64,000 bases of DNA from Mycobacterium sp. 852002-51163_SCH5372311 (GCF_001667115.1 NZ_LZIJ01000124.1:1-64000), one strand, 5' to 3'; counted from the first letter of the stretch, positions 7,998 to 17,539 are shown. The notes: generated from the letters alone by a model not told the origin. Translations and numbers: made by a program.

Positions 7998-9521
7998 CTA
8001 GCCCGTCAACGTCGCGCGCGCGGTTATCCGCGGCCTCACCGACATCATCAGCGGGCCGTCGGGTCCGCCGGTGAATGTCAGTTCTCGCCGCAGCCGTTGG
8101 CCGGGCAGCAAGTCAAGCTCGAACCGCTGGGCCAAGGCGGCGATCGCGAGAATGGCTTCCAGGGTGGCGAATCCGGATGCGACACACATGCGCTTGCCGG
8201 CACCGAACGGAATGTGCGCCCGGCGTAGCGACGGGTCGAAATTCTCTTTGAGGAATCGTGCCGGGTCGAAGGTGCCGGGCTCATTCCATACCCGCGAATT
8301 GTGGTGGACGCCGTGGATGAGGATCGCGACATGCGTGCCCGCTTTGATGGGGTAGTCGCCGAGCACGTCGTCGTGCCTGGCCACCCGGGCCAGCCCCATG
8401 ATGGGCGGGTACACGCGCATCGCCTCCGCCACGACCGCCTGAGTCCACGGCAGGTTGTCGACGTCCGCGGCGGTGGGTTCGCGTCCGCACAGCACTTCGT
8501 CGAGTTCGCGTCCCAGCCGGGCGCGCGCGTCGGGGTTCTGCGACAACAGATACCACGTCCATGCAAGTGCGGCGGCGGTGGTTTCGAAACCCGCACCCAG
8601 GAAGGTCATCAGTTCGTCGCGGATCTCGACATCCGTGTAGCGGTAACCGGTTTCCGGGTCCTCCGCGGCGATCAGCAATGCCAGCAGATTGTCGGTGCGA
8701 TCGATTGCCCGGCTGCGGTAGTCGGTGATCAGCTCGTCGATGAACCGCTCGATTCGGCGGAGGCCGCGCATGGTGCGCGGCGCAGTGACGCTGGCGCCAA
8801 CCCGAAGCGCGTTGATGGCCAATCGCGTTGATCGCGCCGCGAGCGGATCGGGACCGTGTCGACCAAGCCGATCAGACAGCAAACGCAGCGGCCGGGCCAC
8901 TCCGCCGATGAATCCGTATCCGAAAAGTGTTAGTAGCCTGGCGAAGTCGAGCCGCATCCGCTCGGCGAGTTCCCCACTTAGATCGATGCCGAACATCGTG
9001 CGGGCGATGATGTCCATCGTCAGGTAGTTCATCTCGGCCGCGACATCGATCGGGCGGCCGGCCTGGGCGTAGGCCTGCCAGCGTTCGGCGGCATCTACCG
9101 CCGCGGCGGTCATTTGCGGGGCCAGGCGATCGACTTGGCGCTTGGCGAAAAGCGGCTGGACCAACCGTCGGTTACGTTGCCACTGTTCGTCATTGAGATC
9201 GGTGACCAAGCCGCGACCGAACGCCACGGCGAGAAGGTCGTATTCGGCGTTCTTGGCGTAGTTGTCCTGGTTGGACACAAGTACGTGGCGCGCGATGTCG
9301 GGATTGCGGACAATCACGAACTTCGCCAGCGGCGCGCGGGCCACCAGGATGTCGTCCTGGCCGGGCAACTCGGCGGCGAAGTCGTAGATGGTGTGCCGGT
9401 AGCCGGCCCATAGCGCCTTGAGTGACAACTGCCACGATCGCAACCAGCCCACCCGGGTGTGGTGCCATCGCACGAAAGTGGGCGCCCAACGTGGGGGATG
9501 CAGTTCTGCGCGCTTGCTCAT
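7998..9521 (-). CDS. Cytochrome P450
   Basis: A 507-residue haem monooxygenase. The haem ligand is Cys446 in PFGAGKRMC, the K-helix ExxR is Glu366-Arg369, and the I-helix oxygen-activation motif is AGFETT (310-315). It is longer than typical bacterial class I P450s (about 400-460) and has a basic, aromatic N-terminus without a clear membrane anchor, like the CYP132/137/138-type enzymes of mycobacteria, but I cannot assign a subfamily. No ferredoxin gene is adjacent. The ATG has AGGTCC upstream. The promoter side carries a palindrome array, so a regulator with GGTACY half-sites probably controls it. Confidence 0.92.
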   Translation of the reverse strand: MSKRAELHPPRWAPTFVRWHHTRVGWLRSWQLSLKALWAGYRHTIYDFAAELPGQDDILVARAPLAKFVIVRNPDIARHVLVSNQDNYAKNAEYDLLAVAFGRGLVTDLNDEQWQRNRRLVQPLFAKRQVDRLAPQMTAAAVDAAERWQAYAQAGRPIDVAAEMNYLTMDIIARTMFGIDLSGELAERMRLDFARLLTLFGYGFIGGVARPLRLLSDRLGRHGPDPLAARSTRLAINALRVGASVTAPRTMRGLRRIERFIDELITDYRSRAIDRTDNLLALLIAAEDPETGYRYTDVEIRDELMTFLGAGFETTAAALAWTWYLLSQNPDARARLGRELDEVLCGREPTAADVDNLPWTQAVVAEAMRVYPPIMGLARVARHDDVLGDYPIKAGTHVAILIHGVHHNSRVWNEPGTFDPARFLKENFDPSLRRAHIPFGAGKRMCVASGFATLEAILAIAALAQRFELDLLPGQRLRRELTFTGGPDGPLMMSVRPRITARATLTG

Positions 9522-9551
9522 CAACGGACCTCGCTAGGAAATCAAGGTGCG

Positions 9552-9596
9552 ATACCGCTGGTATTGGGTACTGGAGAACACAGTACCGCGGGTACC
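9552..9596. promoter_or_regulatory. Array of three linked palindromes upstream of the P450 gene
   Basis: Three inverted repeats occur in 45 bases: ATACC-GCT-GGTAT (9552-9564), GGTACTG-N7-CAGTACC (9567-9587) and GTACC-GCG-GGTAC (9583-9595). They share the half-site GTAYY, so they look like multiple binding sites for one dimeric repressor, probably TetR-type. They lie 30-75 bases before the P450 start, where an operator is expected. Confidence 0.6.
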
Positions 9597-9787
9597 GCAT
9601 ACACGCCAGACCGAATCGGCCACTGGGCGATCCCCGGTTGCGGCTGGCGGCCCTTGCCCTATTGAGACGCCGGAGGACTGCGCGGAAAGGGTCGAAATTT
9701 CACGACGGTTTCGGTTGAGCAAAGGTACTGCAGCGTACGCGCGACGCGTGGGTCGACGGCGCGTGTTTGGCTTTAGTGTTGGCTGCT

Positions 9788-10216
9788 ATGGCCGGACTGG
9801 ACAATTACGTTAAACGCTGGCGCACAGCGCTTCACGTAACCGTGTCGGCATTGATAGTTGCCATCCTCGGACTCGCCGTCACCCCCGTAGCTCATGCGGC
9901 TGCGGCAACGGCCACGTTATCGGTGTCGTCGACGTGGCAGACAGGCTTCATCGCCCACTTCACGATCACCAACTCGAGCATGGTGCCGCTAACCGATTGG
10001 AAGCTTGAATTCGACTTGCCGGCAACAGAATCGGTCTCGCACACGTGGAATAGCACCGTCACCCAATCTGGCACGCACTATGTGCTCACCCCTGCGAATT
10101 GGAATCGCATCATTGCGCCGGGTGGTTCAGCCACAGGCGGTCTAAGAGGCGTGCTGACTGGTTCCTACGTGCCACCGTCGAATTGTCGGCTCAACGGCCA
10201 ATATCCCTGCACCTAG
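9788..10216 (+). CDS. Secreted cellulose-binding (CBM2) protein, Rv1987 type
   Basis: A 142-residue exported protein. Residues 1-38 are a signal peptide (basic start, AIVAILGLAV core, AHA-type cleavage). The rest is a single family-2 carbohydrate-binding module with the conserved tryptophans in SSTWQTGF, TDWKLEF, SHTWNST and ANWNRII, and two cysteines near the C-terminus. There is no catalytic domain, as in M. tuberculosis Rv1987, which is annotated as a chitinase but is essentially only this module; the match extends to the terminal NGQYPCT. Expected role: binding of cellulose-like or chitin-like polysaccharide outside the cell. Start is the ATG giving the Rv1987 length. Confidence 0.9.
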   Translation: MAGLDNYVKRWRTALHVTVSALIVAILGLAVTPVAHAAAATATLSVSSTWQTGFIAHFTITNSSMVPLTDWKLEFDLPATESVSHTWNSTVTQSGTHYVLTPANWNRIIAPGGSATGGLRGVLTGSYVPPSNCRLNGQYPCT

Positions 10217-10249
10217 ACGCGACTGGGGCTTCGGCCACGTCTTGCGCCC

Positions 10250-10726
10250 TTATTTGCCTCGCCCGCCAAATCCGTCCCCACTCACAACGTGTGGTGCTCG
10301 GTCGGCGTGAGGTCGTGGCGATCCGCTCCGTTCACGTCCTTGTTCGGCAGAACCGTAGTAGCTTCGCCGCGCCGCCGCGATGACTTCCAGGTGGGCGTCG
10401 GCCCACATGCGGAGGTCATCGAGGGTGACGGAGAGGGATTGACCCAGATCAGTTAGGCGGTAGTAGACGCGCTGCGGCACAGCGCGGGTGTCCGCACGGC
10501 GCCGTACGAGTCCGTCTCGTACGAGATCGCGCAGTGTCGCTGACAGCATCTTGCGGGAGACGCCCTTGGTCTGGCGATGCAGCTCACCATAACTGAGTTC
10601 GTCTGCGCCGGTGAGGAGTTCGAAAACTACAGTGACCCATTTGTTACTGATGGTTGCGAGCAGGGCCTGCAATGGGCCAATATCTGGGCGCGTTTTGGTC
10701 AGCATTTGAACTTCGGCGCCGGGCAT
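10250..10726 (-). CDS. HxlR-family transcriptional regulator
   Basis: A 158-residue winged-helix regulator. Residues about 15-105 carry the HxlR pattern: KWVTVVFELLTGADELSYGEL, then GVSRKMLSATLRDLVRDGLVRR and a wing with PQRVYYRLTDLG. The C-terminal 45 residues are low-complexity and basic. The ATG lies one base after the TGA of the acyl-CoA dehydrogenase gene, so the two are almost certainly co-translated. HxlR proteins often sense reactive aldehydes or quinones; the signal here is unknown. No N-terminal sensing cysteine is evident. Confidence 0.88.
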   Translation of the reverse strand: MPGAEVQMLTKTRPDIGPLQALLATISNKWVTVVFELLTGADELSYGELHRQTKGVSRKMLSATLRDLVRDGLVRRRADTRAVPQRVYYRLTDLGQSLSVTLDDLRMWADAHLEVIAAARRSYYGSAEQGRERSGSPRPHADRAPHVVSGDGFGGRGK

Positions 10727-10727
10727 G

Positions 10728-12563
10728 TCAGAACACCGCGTCGTCGAGGTCCATGAGCTCACCGTTGAGGGCACCGAGCACGGCCCTGGTGGCAGCGAGA
10801 CCCGGCAGGACGGTGCAGGCGAAGTATTGCGCGACGGCCACTTTGCCGCGGTAGAAGTCGCCGTCGGAGCCGGCCGCACCGGCGTCGAGCTTGGATAGGG
10901 CGATCTGAGCTTGGTGAAGTAACTGCCAGCCGACAAGAAGGTCGCCGACGGCCAGCAGGAATCTGACCGAGCCGAGGCCAACTTTGTACAGTTCGGTCGG
11001 TTTTTCGCCGGCTCCCAGCAGGAGCGTGGTCAGCGTCGCAGTCATCGTCTCGACATCGCCTAGTGCCGCTTCCAGGAGTTGTCGCTCGTTCTTCAAGCGT
11101 TCGGTGGCGTCCTGGGCTCCGAGGAACTCCCGGATTTGGCCGACGATATGCGACAGGGCTTCGCCTCGATCGCGGGCAATCTTGCGGAAGAAGAAATCCT
11201 GCGCCTGGATGGCCGTGGTGCCCTCATAGAGGGAGTCGATCTTGGCGTCCCGAATGTATTGCTCCAGCGGGTAGTCCTGCAGATAGCCCGATCCGCCAAG
11301 GGTCTGCAAAGACTCGGTGAGGTACTGATAAGCCCGCTCAGAACCGACACCTTTGACGATCGGTAGCAGCAGGTCGTTGACGCGCAACGCGAGGTCGGCG
11401 TCCGCGCCCGAAACATGGTGTGCGACATCAGCGTCGTGGTGCGCTGCGGTGTACATGTACACCGCGCGCAGCCCTTCGGCGTAAGCCTTTTGCATCATCA
11501 GGCTATGACGCACGTCGGGATGGCGAATGATCGAAACCCGCGGGGCGGTCTTGTCGCCGATCTGGGTCAGATCCGCACCCTGGATCCGCTGCTTGGCGTA
11601 GTCGAGCGCGTTGAGATAGCCGGTGGACAGCGTCGAAATCGCCTTGGTGCCGACCATCATTCGTGAGATCTCGATGATGTCGAACATCTGGGCAATGCCG
11701 GCGTGTCGCTCGCCGACCAGCCAGCCTTTGGCCGGCCGGTCGTGGCCGCCGAAGGTGAGCTCGCAAGTGGCCGAGCCTTTGAGGCCCATCTTGTGCTCCA
11801 GGCCGGTGGCGTACACGCCATTGCGTTCACCCAGTTCGCCCGTCTCGAAGTCGAACAGGAACTTCGGCACTGCGAACAGGCTCAGACCCTTGGTCCCGGG
11901 GCCCGCGCCTTCCGGCCGGGCCAGCACGAGGTGGACGATGTTGTCGAACAGATCACCGGAGTCGCCGGAGGTGATGAACCGCTTCACGCCTTCGATGTGC
12001 CACGATCCGTCTGGCTGCGCAATCGCCTTGGTACGGCCCGCACCGACGTCTGAACCGGCGTCGGGTTCGGTCAGCACCATCGACGATCCCCAACCACGTT
12101 CCACCCAAATCTGCGCCCACCGCTTCTGTTCCTCAGTGGCGTGCCGGAAGAACACGTCGCCGAACCAGGCGCCGTTGGCGTACATATGGGCGGCAGGGTT
12201 GGCGCCCATCAGCATCTCGACCAGCGCCCATACGACCGGGCGCGGCATCGGCGTGCCACCGAGTTCTTCGGCGATGCCGATCTTTTCCCAGCCCGCGCCA
12301 TAGCCGGCTCGGTAGGCGGCTTTCAGGCTTTCGGGCAGGCGCACGGTGTGCGTGTGCGGGTCGAATGTCGGTGGGTTGCGGTCGATTTCGGCGAACGGCT
12401 CGGCGACCGGCCCTTCAGCGATGCGTCGCACTTCGGCCAGCATGGTCCGCACGACATCGGAATCCAGGTCGCCGTATGCGTCGGAGTCGAGGATCTCGCC
12501 GAGGTTGAGTACTTCGAACAGGTTGAATTCCAGGTCTCTGACGTTGCTCTTGTAGTGGCCCAT
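10728..12563 (-). CDS. Acyl-CoA dehydrogenase, FadE5-like
   Basis: A 611-residue flavoenzyme, the same length as M. tuberculosis FadE5 (Rv0244c) and similar from the first residues ([15 protein letters not shown]) to the last. It would introduce the alpha-beta double bond in acyl-CoA, the first step of beta-oxidation. Visible motifs are [13 protein letters not shown] (flavin/substrate region), the loop around [13 protein letters not shown], and the catalytic-Glu region [10 protein letters not shown]. It is probably a paralogue, because the flanking genes differ from the Rv0244c region. The start is the ATG preceded by AGGAAAGGA. The downstream hxlR gene is coupled by a one-base gap; an SGNH hydrolase gene lies upstream on the same strand. 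Confidence 0.92.
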   Translation of the reverse strand: MGHYKSNVRDLEFNLFEVLNLGEILDSDAYGDLDSDVVRTMLAEVRRIAEGPVAEPFAEIDRNPPTFDPHTHTVRLPESLKAAYRAGYGAGWEKIGIAEELGGTPMPRPVVWALVEMLMGANPAAHMYANGAWFGDVFFRHATEEQKRWAQIWVERGWGSSMVLTEPDAGSDVGAGRTKAIAQPDGSWHIEGVKRFITSGDSGDLFDNIVHLVLARPEGAGPGTKGLSLFAVPKFLFDFETGELGERNGVYATGLEHKMGLKGSATCELTFGGHDRPAKGWLVGERHAGIAQMFDIIEISRMMVGTKAISTLSTGYLNALDYAKQRIQGADLTQIGDKTAPRVSIIRHPDVRHSLMMQKAYAEGLRAVYMYTAAHHDADVAHHVSGADADLALRVNDLLLPIVKGVGSERAYQYLTESLQTLGGSGYLQDYPLEQYIRDAKIDSLYEGTTAIQAQDFFFRKIARDRGEALSHIVGQIREFLGAQDATERLKNERQLLEAALGDVETMTATLTTLLLGAGEKPTELYKVGLGSVRFLLAVGDLLVGWQLLHQAQIALSKLDAGAAGSDGDFYRGKVAVAQYFACTVLPGLAATRAVLGALNGELMDLDDAVF

Positions 12564-12585
12564 GCGGGTCCTTTCCTTATTGTTG

Positions 12586-13362
12586 TCAGCTTTGCCCATG
12601 TGTGGGAAGGGTCGAAACATGTTGAGGTTCAGGTTGTTTGGCTGCGCGACCATCGGCGGAGGAGATGCCGCGCAGTCGTCGTCCGACCCATGGTGCGAAG
12701 TGGTCAATTGCCCATCTCGCCTCAGTCCACGGCGTCCGCCGCGGCGGTAAGCCGGCTGCCGGTGCGAACCAGTCGGGCTGTCCCGGCAACCCAAGCAGGT
12801 GTGCGGCCCCGCGGGCCAGCCGCTGGTGCCCGAGCGCACTCAGGTGCAGGCGATCTGGTGACCAGGCGCGCAAGTCCTCGAAAACCGAGCCGTCCGGTGC
12901 GGTCAACACCAGCACGCCCCGGGGGCGTGCGATCTGATCGATTCCGGCGTTGAGCGCATTAAGGCGCCCGGCGAGCAGTCGTCCCGGTATCGACAGACCG
13001 GCTAAGTTCGGCGCTTTGACCAGGATGGTCGTCGCGGCAACGGTGGAGAGGCCGGCAGCGAGGTGGTCCAGAATGTCGACGACCTCGGCGACGTCGACAG
13101 ATGGCCTCAGCACGTCGTTCACGCCGGCGGTGACCGTCACCAGGTCGGGCTGCAGTTTGCTCGCTGGACCTAACTGCTCTGCAAGTACCGCTGCGGCACG
13201 CTTGCCGCGCACCGCGAGGTTGGCATACCACACCGGGTCGTAGTTGTCGGCCAGTGCAGCCGCCAGCCGATCCGTCCAGCCTCGCGGGCGGCCATCAGGC
13301 CACGGCAGGTCGCCCACGCCTTCAGACTGGCTGTCCCCAAGTGCTACGTAGGTGAATGTCAT
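12586..13362 (-). CDS. SGNH/GDSL-type hydrolase
   Basis: A 258-residue esterase or lipase of the SGNH fold. Block I is LGDSQSEG (nucleophile about Ser11), block II lies around NLAVRG, block III is TAGVND (Asn) and block V is [10 protein letters not shown] (Asp-x-x-His). No signal peptide is visible, so it probably acts inside the cell. Its ATG overlaps the TGA of the PadR gene (ATGA), indicating translational coupling, and the acyl-CoA dehydrogenase gene follows after 22 bases. It fits a lipid-ester degradation role in this cluster. The last 30 residues are proline- and glutamine-rich and may be dispensable. Confidence 0.88.
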   Translation of the reverse strand: MTFTYVALGDSQSEGVGDLPWPDGRPRGWTDRLAAALADNYDPVWYANLAVRGKRAAAVLAEQLGPASKLQPDLVTVTAGVNDVLRPSVDVAEVVDILDHLAAGLSTVAATTILVKAPNLAGLSIPGRLLAGRLNALNAGIDQIARPRGVLVLTAPDGSVFEDLRAWSPDRLHLSALGHQRLARGAAHLLGLPGQPDWFAPAAGLPPRRTPWTEARWAIDHFAPWVGRRLRGISSADGRAAKQPEPQHVSTLPTHGQS

Positions 13363-13934
13363 AGGGTCGCCGCGGATTTGGTCTGGAGCCGAGCCGTTAG
13401 CACTTCGGCGACACGGCGGCACCACGCTGCGTTCTCGCGTTCAAAACTGATCCCGCGAAGGCCGGTGAGGTAGGGGCCGACGCGAGGGCTGTCGACGAGG
13501 AAGTCGGCTTCCGTCTGATTTCCGCGCAGTTTCTCGAGCAACCCTTCGATGAGGTCGGCTTTCGCCTCGGCTTGAGACGCGCGTTCGTTGAGGTCCTCGA
13601 TGAGCGCAGCCAGGTCGCCTGCTTCGGCCGCATGCACTTTGACGAGGAGATCGTCACGAATGAAGGTGGGCTTCGATGTGATATCGATGAAGTCGCGCAG
13701 TGCTTCTCGTCCCGATTCGGTGATCGTGAACACTCGCTTGTTGGGGCGCTTGTCCTGCACGACTTCGTGGCCGGCAATGAGCCCGCCTTCTTCCAGCCGG
13801 GTCAGTTCTGCGTACAGCTGCTGAGGGGAGGTGTACCAGTAGTTGGCCACCGACATGTCGAAAATCTTCGTCAATTCATAGCCGGAGGCACCGTTGTCGA
13901 CCAACGCAGCCAGTACCGCATGACGAAGTGCCAT
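13359..13934 (-). CDS. PadR-family transcriptional regulator
   Basis: A 191-residue regulator. Residues 1-80 form the PadR winged helix (LRHAVLAALVDNGASGYELTK, then YWYTSPQQLYAELTRLEEGGLI and a wing ending RVFTITESG). The C-terminal half is the Vir_C-like helical dimerisation domain with a long heptad-like stretch (LIEDLNERASQAEAKADLIEGLLEKL). It probably represses its own operon, whose next gene (SGNH hydrolase) overlaps it by 4 bases. The start at MALRH follows a GGAACGGGTGG purine-rich stretch and matches family N-termini. Confidence 0.88.
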   Translation of the reverse strand: MALRHAVLAALVDNGASGYELTKIFDMSVANYWYTSPQQLYAELTRLEEGGLIAGHEVVQDKRPNKRVFTITESGREALRDFIDITSKPTFIRDDLLVKVHAAEAGDLAALIEDLNERASQAEAKADLIEGLLEKLRGNQTEADFLVDSPRVGPYLTGLRGISFERENAAWCRRVAEVLTARLQTKSAATL

Positions 13935-14206
13935 CGATCCACCCGTTCCTTCCTCAATGTTTCTGCTGCCAGATGACGACCCACACTGGGTCGTACCAGT
14001 ACCCGCACATCTGCGTCGCATCCGAGCCTGTCGCAGAATCTGATTCGCAACATGAATGGCGCGGGATACTCAATTATTTGATTACTACTGGAGCTTAGTG
14101 ACCAACGCGATTTTGTCAAATCTTGAATAATCATCTTTATGACTAGATGCGCGCATAGCTGGGCCGCGAACGCATCTCGGCGGGTCTGGGGCGGGCTCGG
14201 GCAGTG

Positions 14207-15028
14207 TCAGCGTGGCGAGACGCCCTTTAGTTTCAGCATCAGTCTGATGACGTGGATGTTTGCGGTGGGCAGTAATCGGGCCAGGTAGTCCTGTGGGCGG
14301 GCGTCACTGACCATGATGCGGCCGGCGTTCTTCCGGATACCGGTCAGGATTGTCTGTGCCGCTTGCTGTGGGGTAACGCCCTTGCTTTGCAGATGGTCGT
14401 GGAACGTCGCCGTGCTGGATCCGTGGTGGTCGGCGTTGAGCGTGATGTCGGTGGCAACCGCCCCTGGGTGGACGGTGTGCACGGTGACGTTCTTGATGCC
14501 GCGGATCTTGTGCTCCGCGCGGAGGCTGTCGGTGAAGCCGCGGACCGCGAACTTGGTTGTGCAGTAAGGCACCAGGTAGGGGGCGGCGAGGATGCCTTGA
14601 GTGCTGGAGACGTTGGCGATAGCGCCCTCGGGGCTCTTCAGCAGGTGTGGGTAGGCGCGCTGGGTGGTGTGTATGACGCCCCAGTAGTTGATGTTGGTGA
14701 TCTTCTCGAGGTCTGTCTCGCTGGCTTCCTCGAATGCCAGGTCGCCGAGGGCGATACCGGCGTTGTTGATGAGGATGTCGATGCGGCCGAACGTGGCCAC
14801 GACGTTGTCGACGAACGTCGTGACGGCCTGCTTGTCGCCGATGTCGACCTTCTCGCTGTAGCTCTGGACGTCGTACCGGGCAATTTCCTGCTCGGTCTTC
14901 TCCAAGTTGGCGATGTCGCAGAACGCAACATGGGCGCCTGCCTTGGCCAGCTCGACTACCAGGGCGTTGCCGATGCCGTTGCCCCCGCCCCCGGTGACGA
15001 TGGCGACCTTGTCCTTGAAGTCCTTCAC
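14207..15028 (-). CDS. Short-chain dehydrogenase/reductase (first of a pair)
   Basis: A 273-residue classical SDR. The NAD(P) loop is VTGGGGNGIG (11-20), then NNAG (88-91), the catalytic Ser about 142, Tyr155 and Lys159 (YCTTK), and a PG motif after the active site. An acidic residue after beta-2 (FCDIAN) favours NAD over NADP. The GTG start has AAAGGAC upstream. It follows the second SDR by 30 bases on the same strand, so both are likely in one transcript with the alpha/beta hydrolase. The substrate is unknown; the hydrolase-SDR-SDR order suggests ester or lactone breakdown followed by alcohol oxidation. Confidence 0.9.
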   Translation of the reverse strand: MKDFKDKVAIVTGGGGNGIGNALVVELAKAGAHVAFCDIANLEKTEQEIARYDVQSYSEKVDIGDKQAVTTFVDNVVATFGRIDILINNAGIALGDLAFEEASETDLEKITNINYWGVIHTTQRAYPHLLKSPEGAIANVSSTQGILAAPYLVPYCTTKFAVRGFTDSLRAEHKIRGIKNVTVHTVHPGAVATDITLNADHHGSSTATFHDHLQSKGVTPQQAAQTILTGIRKNAGRIMVSDARPQDYLARLLPTANIHVIRLMLKLKGVSPR

Positions 15029-15058
15029 GTGCCTGTCCTTTCTCCGGTGATGTTTCGG

Positions 15059-15892
15059 TTAGCGTTCGATCTGCCGCAGAAGTTCGTGCATGCGCTCGTG
15101 TTGGTCAAGCAGGGCGTCGCCGAGGATCGCCAGCAGGCCGCGACCGACGGAAAGCGGTACCCAGCGCCGGGGCGCGAAGACGCGTGGGCTGCGGTTCTCG
15201 ATTCCGCGGACCACGGCATCGGCGATGATCTTGGGCTGCACGGGGCGGCCGAGGGGGCCCGGGTTACCGATCCGGATGAGCTCTTGGGTGACTTTGTCGC
15301 TGTGCGAGGCGTGGATGATCGGGGTGTCGACCCAGCCGGGGTAGAGCACGCCTGCGGTGGTGCCGGTACCCGCGAGCTCGCCGCGCAGGGCGCGGCCGAA
15401 GGCTTCGACGCCGGCCTTGGACGCGGCGTACGGCGCGTTGCCGGTGCCGTTAAAGAAGGCGTAGGTCGATGAGGTCAGCAGAATGTGGCCGTTCGCTCGG
15501 GTGATCGCGGGCAGGCAGGCGCGGACGGTGCGCCAGACGCCGAGCAGGTCTACCTCAACGATCCGCTCGAACTCATCGACCGAGCTGGACTGGATGGTGG
15601 TGGGTTTGGCAGCGGCGATGCCGGCATTGGCGAAGCACACGTCGAGCGAGCCGAAGCGCTCGATGACCTTCGCGACGACACCCTCCATGGCGGCTAGGTC
15701 GGTCACGTCGGCGGCGATCGGGAAGGCTTTGGGCCCGAGCTCGGCGGCGAGCGAGTCGACTGGGCCCTGGTGCAGGTCGAGGAGGGCGACATTGGCGCCG
15801 GCGGCAATTAGCGTGCGCGTGGTGGCAGCGCCAATGCCGCTGGCGGCCCCGGTCACCAGGACAGTGCGGCCGACGAGGTTGTACTTGGTCAT
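15059..15892 (-). CDS. Short-chain dehydrogenase/reductase (second of a pair)
   Basis: A 277-residue classical SDR with TGAASGIG (14-21), ANAG (88-91), Ser about 142, and YAASK (Tyr155, Lys159). LLDLHQ after beta-2 suggests NAD preference. The C-terminal extension (residues 240-277) with RWVPLSVGRGLLAILGD resembles mycobacterial SDRs that act on hydrophobic substrates. ATG start, with AAGGAG 9 bases upstream. It sits between the alpha/beta hydrolase and the other SDR. Sequence similarity to the neighbouring SDR is moderate, so this is a functional pair rather than a recent duplicate. Confidence 0.9.
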   Translation of the reverse strand: MTKYNLVGRTVLVTGAASGIGAATTRTLIAAGANVALLDLHQGPVDSLAAELGPKAFPIAADVTDLAAMEGVVAKVIERFGSLDVCFANAGIAAAKPTTIQSSSVDEFERIVEVDLLGVWRTVRACLPAITRANGHILLTSSTYAFFNGTGNAPYAASKAGVEAFGRALRGELAGTGTTAGVLYPGWVDTPIIHASHSDKVTQELIRIGNPGPLGRPVQPKIIADAVVRGIENRSPRVFAPRRWVPLSVGRGLLAILGDALLDQHERMHELLRQIER

Positions 15893-15925
15893 TGGATCGA
15901 TCTCCTTGAGCGGTAAAGAGTTTGG

Positions 15926-16822
15926 TCAGTGGACGGGGACGTGGCGGGTGAGGAAGTCGAGTTGGTCGGTGACGTTGCGCTCGAAAGCGTCGCCGATGTA
16001 GATGTCGAAGTGGCCGGCGTCGTACAGCTTGATCTCGCTGTGGGGTGCCTGGGCGGCGTACTGCTGGGTCGGTTTCGGCGGAGCGACGGTGTCGCGTTCG
16101 CAGATGGCGAAGAAGATCGGGCAGTCCACGTTGCGCGCTTGACGGCCGGGGAAGTGTCGCACGATGTCGAGGCCGAAGCGTGCGGCCACGTCGTTGGGGA
16201 CGTATTGCCCTTCGGGGATGAGCGCAGTGATGCCCGCGACGCTGTCGGGCGTCGACATGAGCGAGGTTGATCCGGGTGGGCCGTAGGTCGGGACCATGAC
16301 CGGCGGCCGTCGGAGTCGGGCCCCAATGACGTCGCGCAGGGCGCGGGCGGTGACCTTGACGGAACTCAGAGGCGGGATGGCGAACGCGGAGGCGAACCCG
16401 TCGGTGAACGGACACTGCGAGATCGCGGCAACGATGCGCTTGTCCTGGGCCGCGGTGATGATCACGTGTCCGCCCCCGAACGAGGTACCCCACACGACGA
16501 CCCGGTCGGGGTCGACGCTCTTCAGGGTGCGCGCGTAAGCGACCGCGGAGCGCCAGTCCTGCAGTTGCTTGTTGATGTCGAGCAGTTGGCGCGGGTGGCC
16601 GGAGCTGGCGCCGAAGTGGCGGTAGTCGAAGACCAGACAGGCATAGCCGGCGGCGGTGAACCGCTCGGCGAAGGCGTCCAGGCGCATCTCCTTGACGCCG
16701 CCGAGGCCGTGGGCCATCACGATCACGGGCCGGGGATTGTCTGCGGAGTGCTGGGCGGGCGTGTAGAGCCATGCGACGCAGGATCCGTCGCCGGAGGTGA
16801 AGGTGAGGTCTGTTCGTGTCAT
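15926..16822 (-). CDS. Alpha/beta hydrolase (dienelactone-hydrolase-like/Xaa-Pro type)
   Basis: A 298-residue serine hydrolase. HGLGG (39-43) is the oxyanion-hole loop, the nucleophile is Ser114 in GTSFGGG, the acid is probably Asp in CERDTVAP, and the His is in DAGHFD. No signal peptide. It is the first gene of the minus-strand set (hydrolase, SDR, SDR) and lies divergent to a TetR gene, with a 34-base palindrome between the two start regions. It likely begins a catabolic route that hydrolyses an ester; the substrate is not visible. Confidence 0.88.
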   Translation of the reverse strand: MTRTDLTFTSGDGSCVAWLYTPAQHSADNPRPVIVMAHGLGGVKEMRLDAFAERFTAAGYACLVFDYRHFGASSGHPRQLLDINKQLQDWRSAVAYARTLKSVDPDRVVVWGTSFGGGHVIITAAQDKRIVAAISQCPFTDGFASAFAIPPLSSVKVTARALRDVIGARLRRPPVMVPTYGPPGSTSLMSTPDSVAGITALIPEGQYVPNDVAARFGLDIVRHFPGRQARNVDCPIFFAICERDTVAPPKPTQQYAAQAPHSEIKLYDAGHFDIYIGDAFERNVTDQLDFLTRHVPVH

Positions 16823-16844
16823 GCCGTCGACTGTAATGGAAGTT

Positions 16845-16878
16845 ATACAAACATTGGAAGTACTTCCAACTGTTGTAT
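16845..16878. promoter_or_regulatory. TetR-type operator in the divergent hydrolase/tetR region
   Basis: A perfect 16-base palindrome, TTGGAAGTACTTCCAA, at 16854-16869 is framed by ATACAA (16845-16850) and TTGTAT (16873-16878), giving an imperfect 34-base dyad. It sits between the divergent hydrolase and TetR starts, the standard place for autoregulation plus control of the adjacent operon. Confidence 0.75.
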
Positions 16879-16930
16879 GGGTTACAGTATCGATGTGAGC
16901 GCTGCCGCCACCCCCGTTGGGCCTACCTCG

Positions 16931-17539
16931 ATGACCAGGACGCAGCAACGAGCTGCCGAGAACCGTCGCACCGTGCTTGACGCTGCTCGGGAGATCATCG
17001 CCACCCAGGGCGTCGAAGCTCTCACCCTCGAGGCGGTCGCCGAAAAGGCGGACGTGGTGGTGCAGACCATCTACAACCGGGTCGGCGGGCGCTCCGCGCT
17101 CCTGACAGCAGTAGCCGAGCAGGCGCTCGAAGAGAGCCGTGTCTACATGGACGCCGCCTACAGTGCACAAGGAAGCGTGGAGGACCGCATCTTGCTAGCC
17201 GCAGAGGCCTACGCACGCTTCGCTCGCGAACGTCCCCACGAGTTTCGGATCTTGGCCGAGCCGCCAAATGAGCCCGCTGCGGTCGAGCGCATCGCCGAGC
17301 TCACCCGCACCCAAAACGCTCGGCTCACCGAAGTGATCCGCGAAGGCATGCAAGCCGGCATCATTCGCGCAGACCTCGATCCCGATGACGTCACCACCGC
17401 ACTGTGGGCAACACTGAACGGCCTACTCGCGCTCGCATGGCGCCCTGGAGACCTACACGCAAGCCCCGAGGCCATCGACAGGCTGCTTGCAACCTACTTA
17501 GCAACTGTGAGCGACGGCCTACGGACCCGCCAAACCTGA
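16931..17539 (+). CDS. TetR-family transcriptional regulator
   Basis: A 202-residue TetR repressor. Residues about 8-55 form the helix-turn-helix (RRTVLDAAREIIATQGVEALTLEAVAEKADVV...TIYNRVGGRSALL). The remaining helices form the ligand pocket, and the ligand is unknown. The ATG is chosen because the helix-turn-helix then starts near the N-terminus as in most TetRs; in-frame GTG (16895) and ATG (16877) are alternatives, but the latter would lie inside the operator. It most likely represses the divergent hydrolase-SDR-SDR operon. Confidence 0.87.
   Translation: MTRTQQRAAENRRTVLDAAREIIATQGVEALTLEAVAEKADVVVQTIYNRVGGRSALLTAVAEQALEESRVYMDAAYSAQGSVEDRILLAAEAYARFARERPHEFRILAEPPNEPAAVERIAELTRTQNARLTEVIREGMQAGIIRADLDPDDVTTALWATLNGLLALAWRPGDLHASPEAIDRLLATYLATVSDGLRTRQT

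Noticed and set aside
15573..16850. 425-codon minus-strand frame rich in Arg and Pro
   Set aside because: It runs across the SDR and hydrolase genes in another frame, and its composition is that of an out-of-frame GC-rich shadow.
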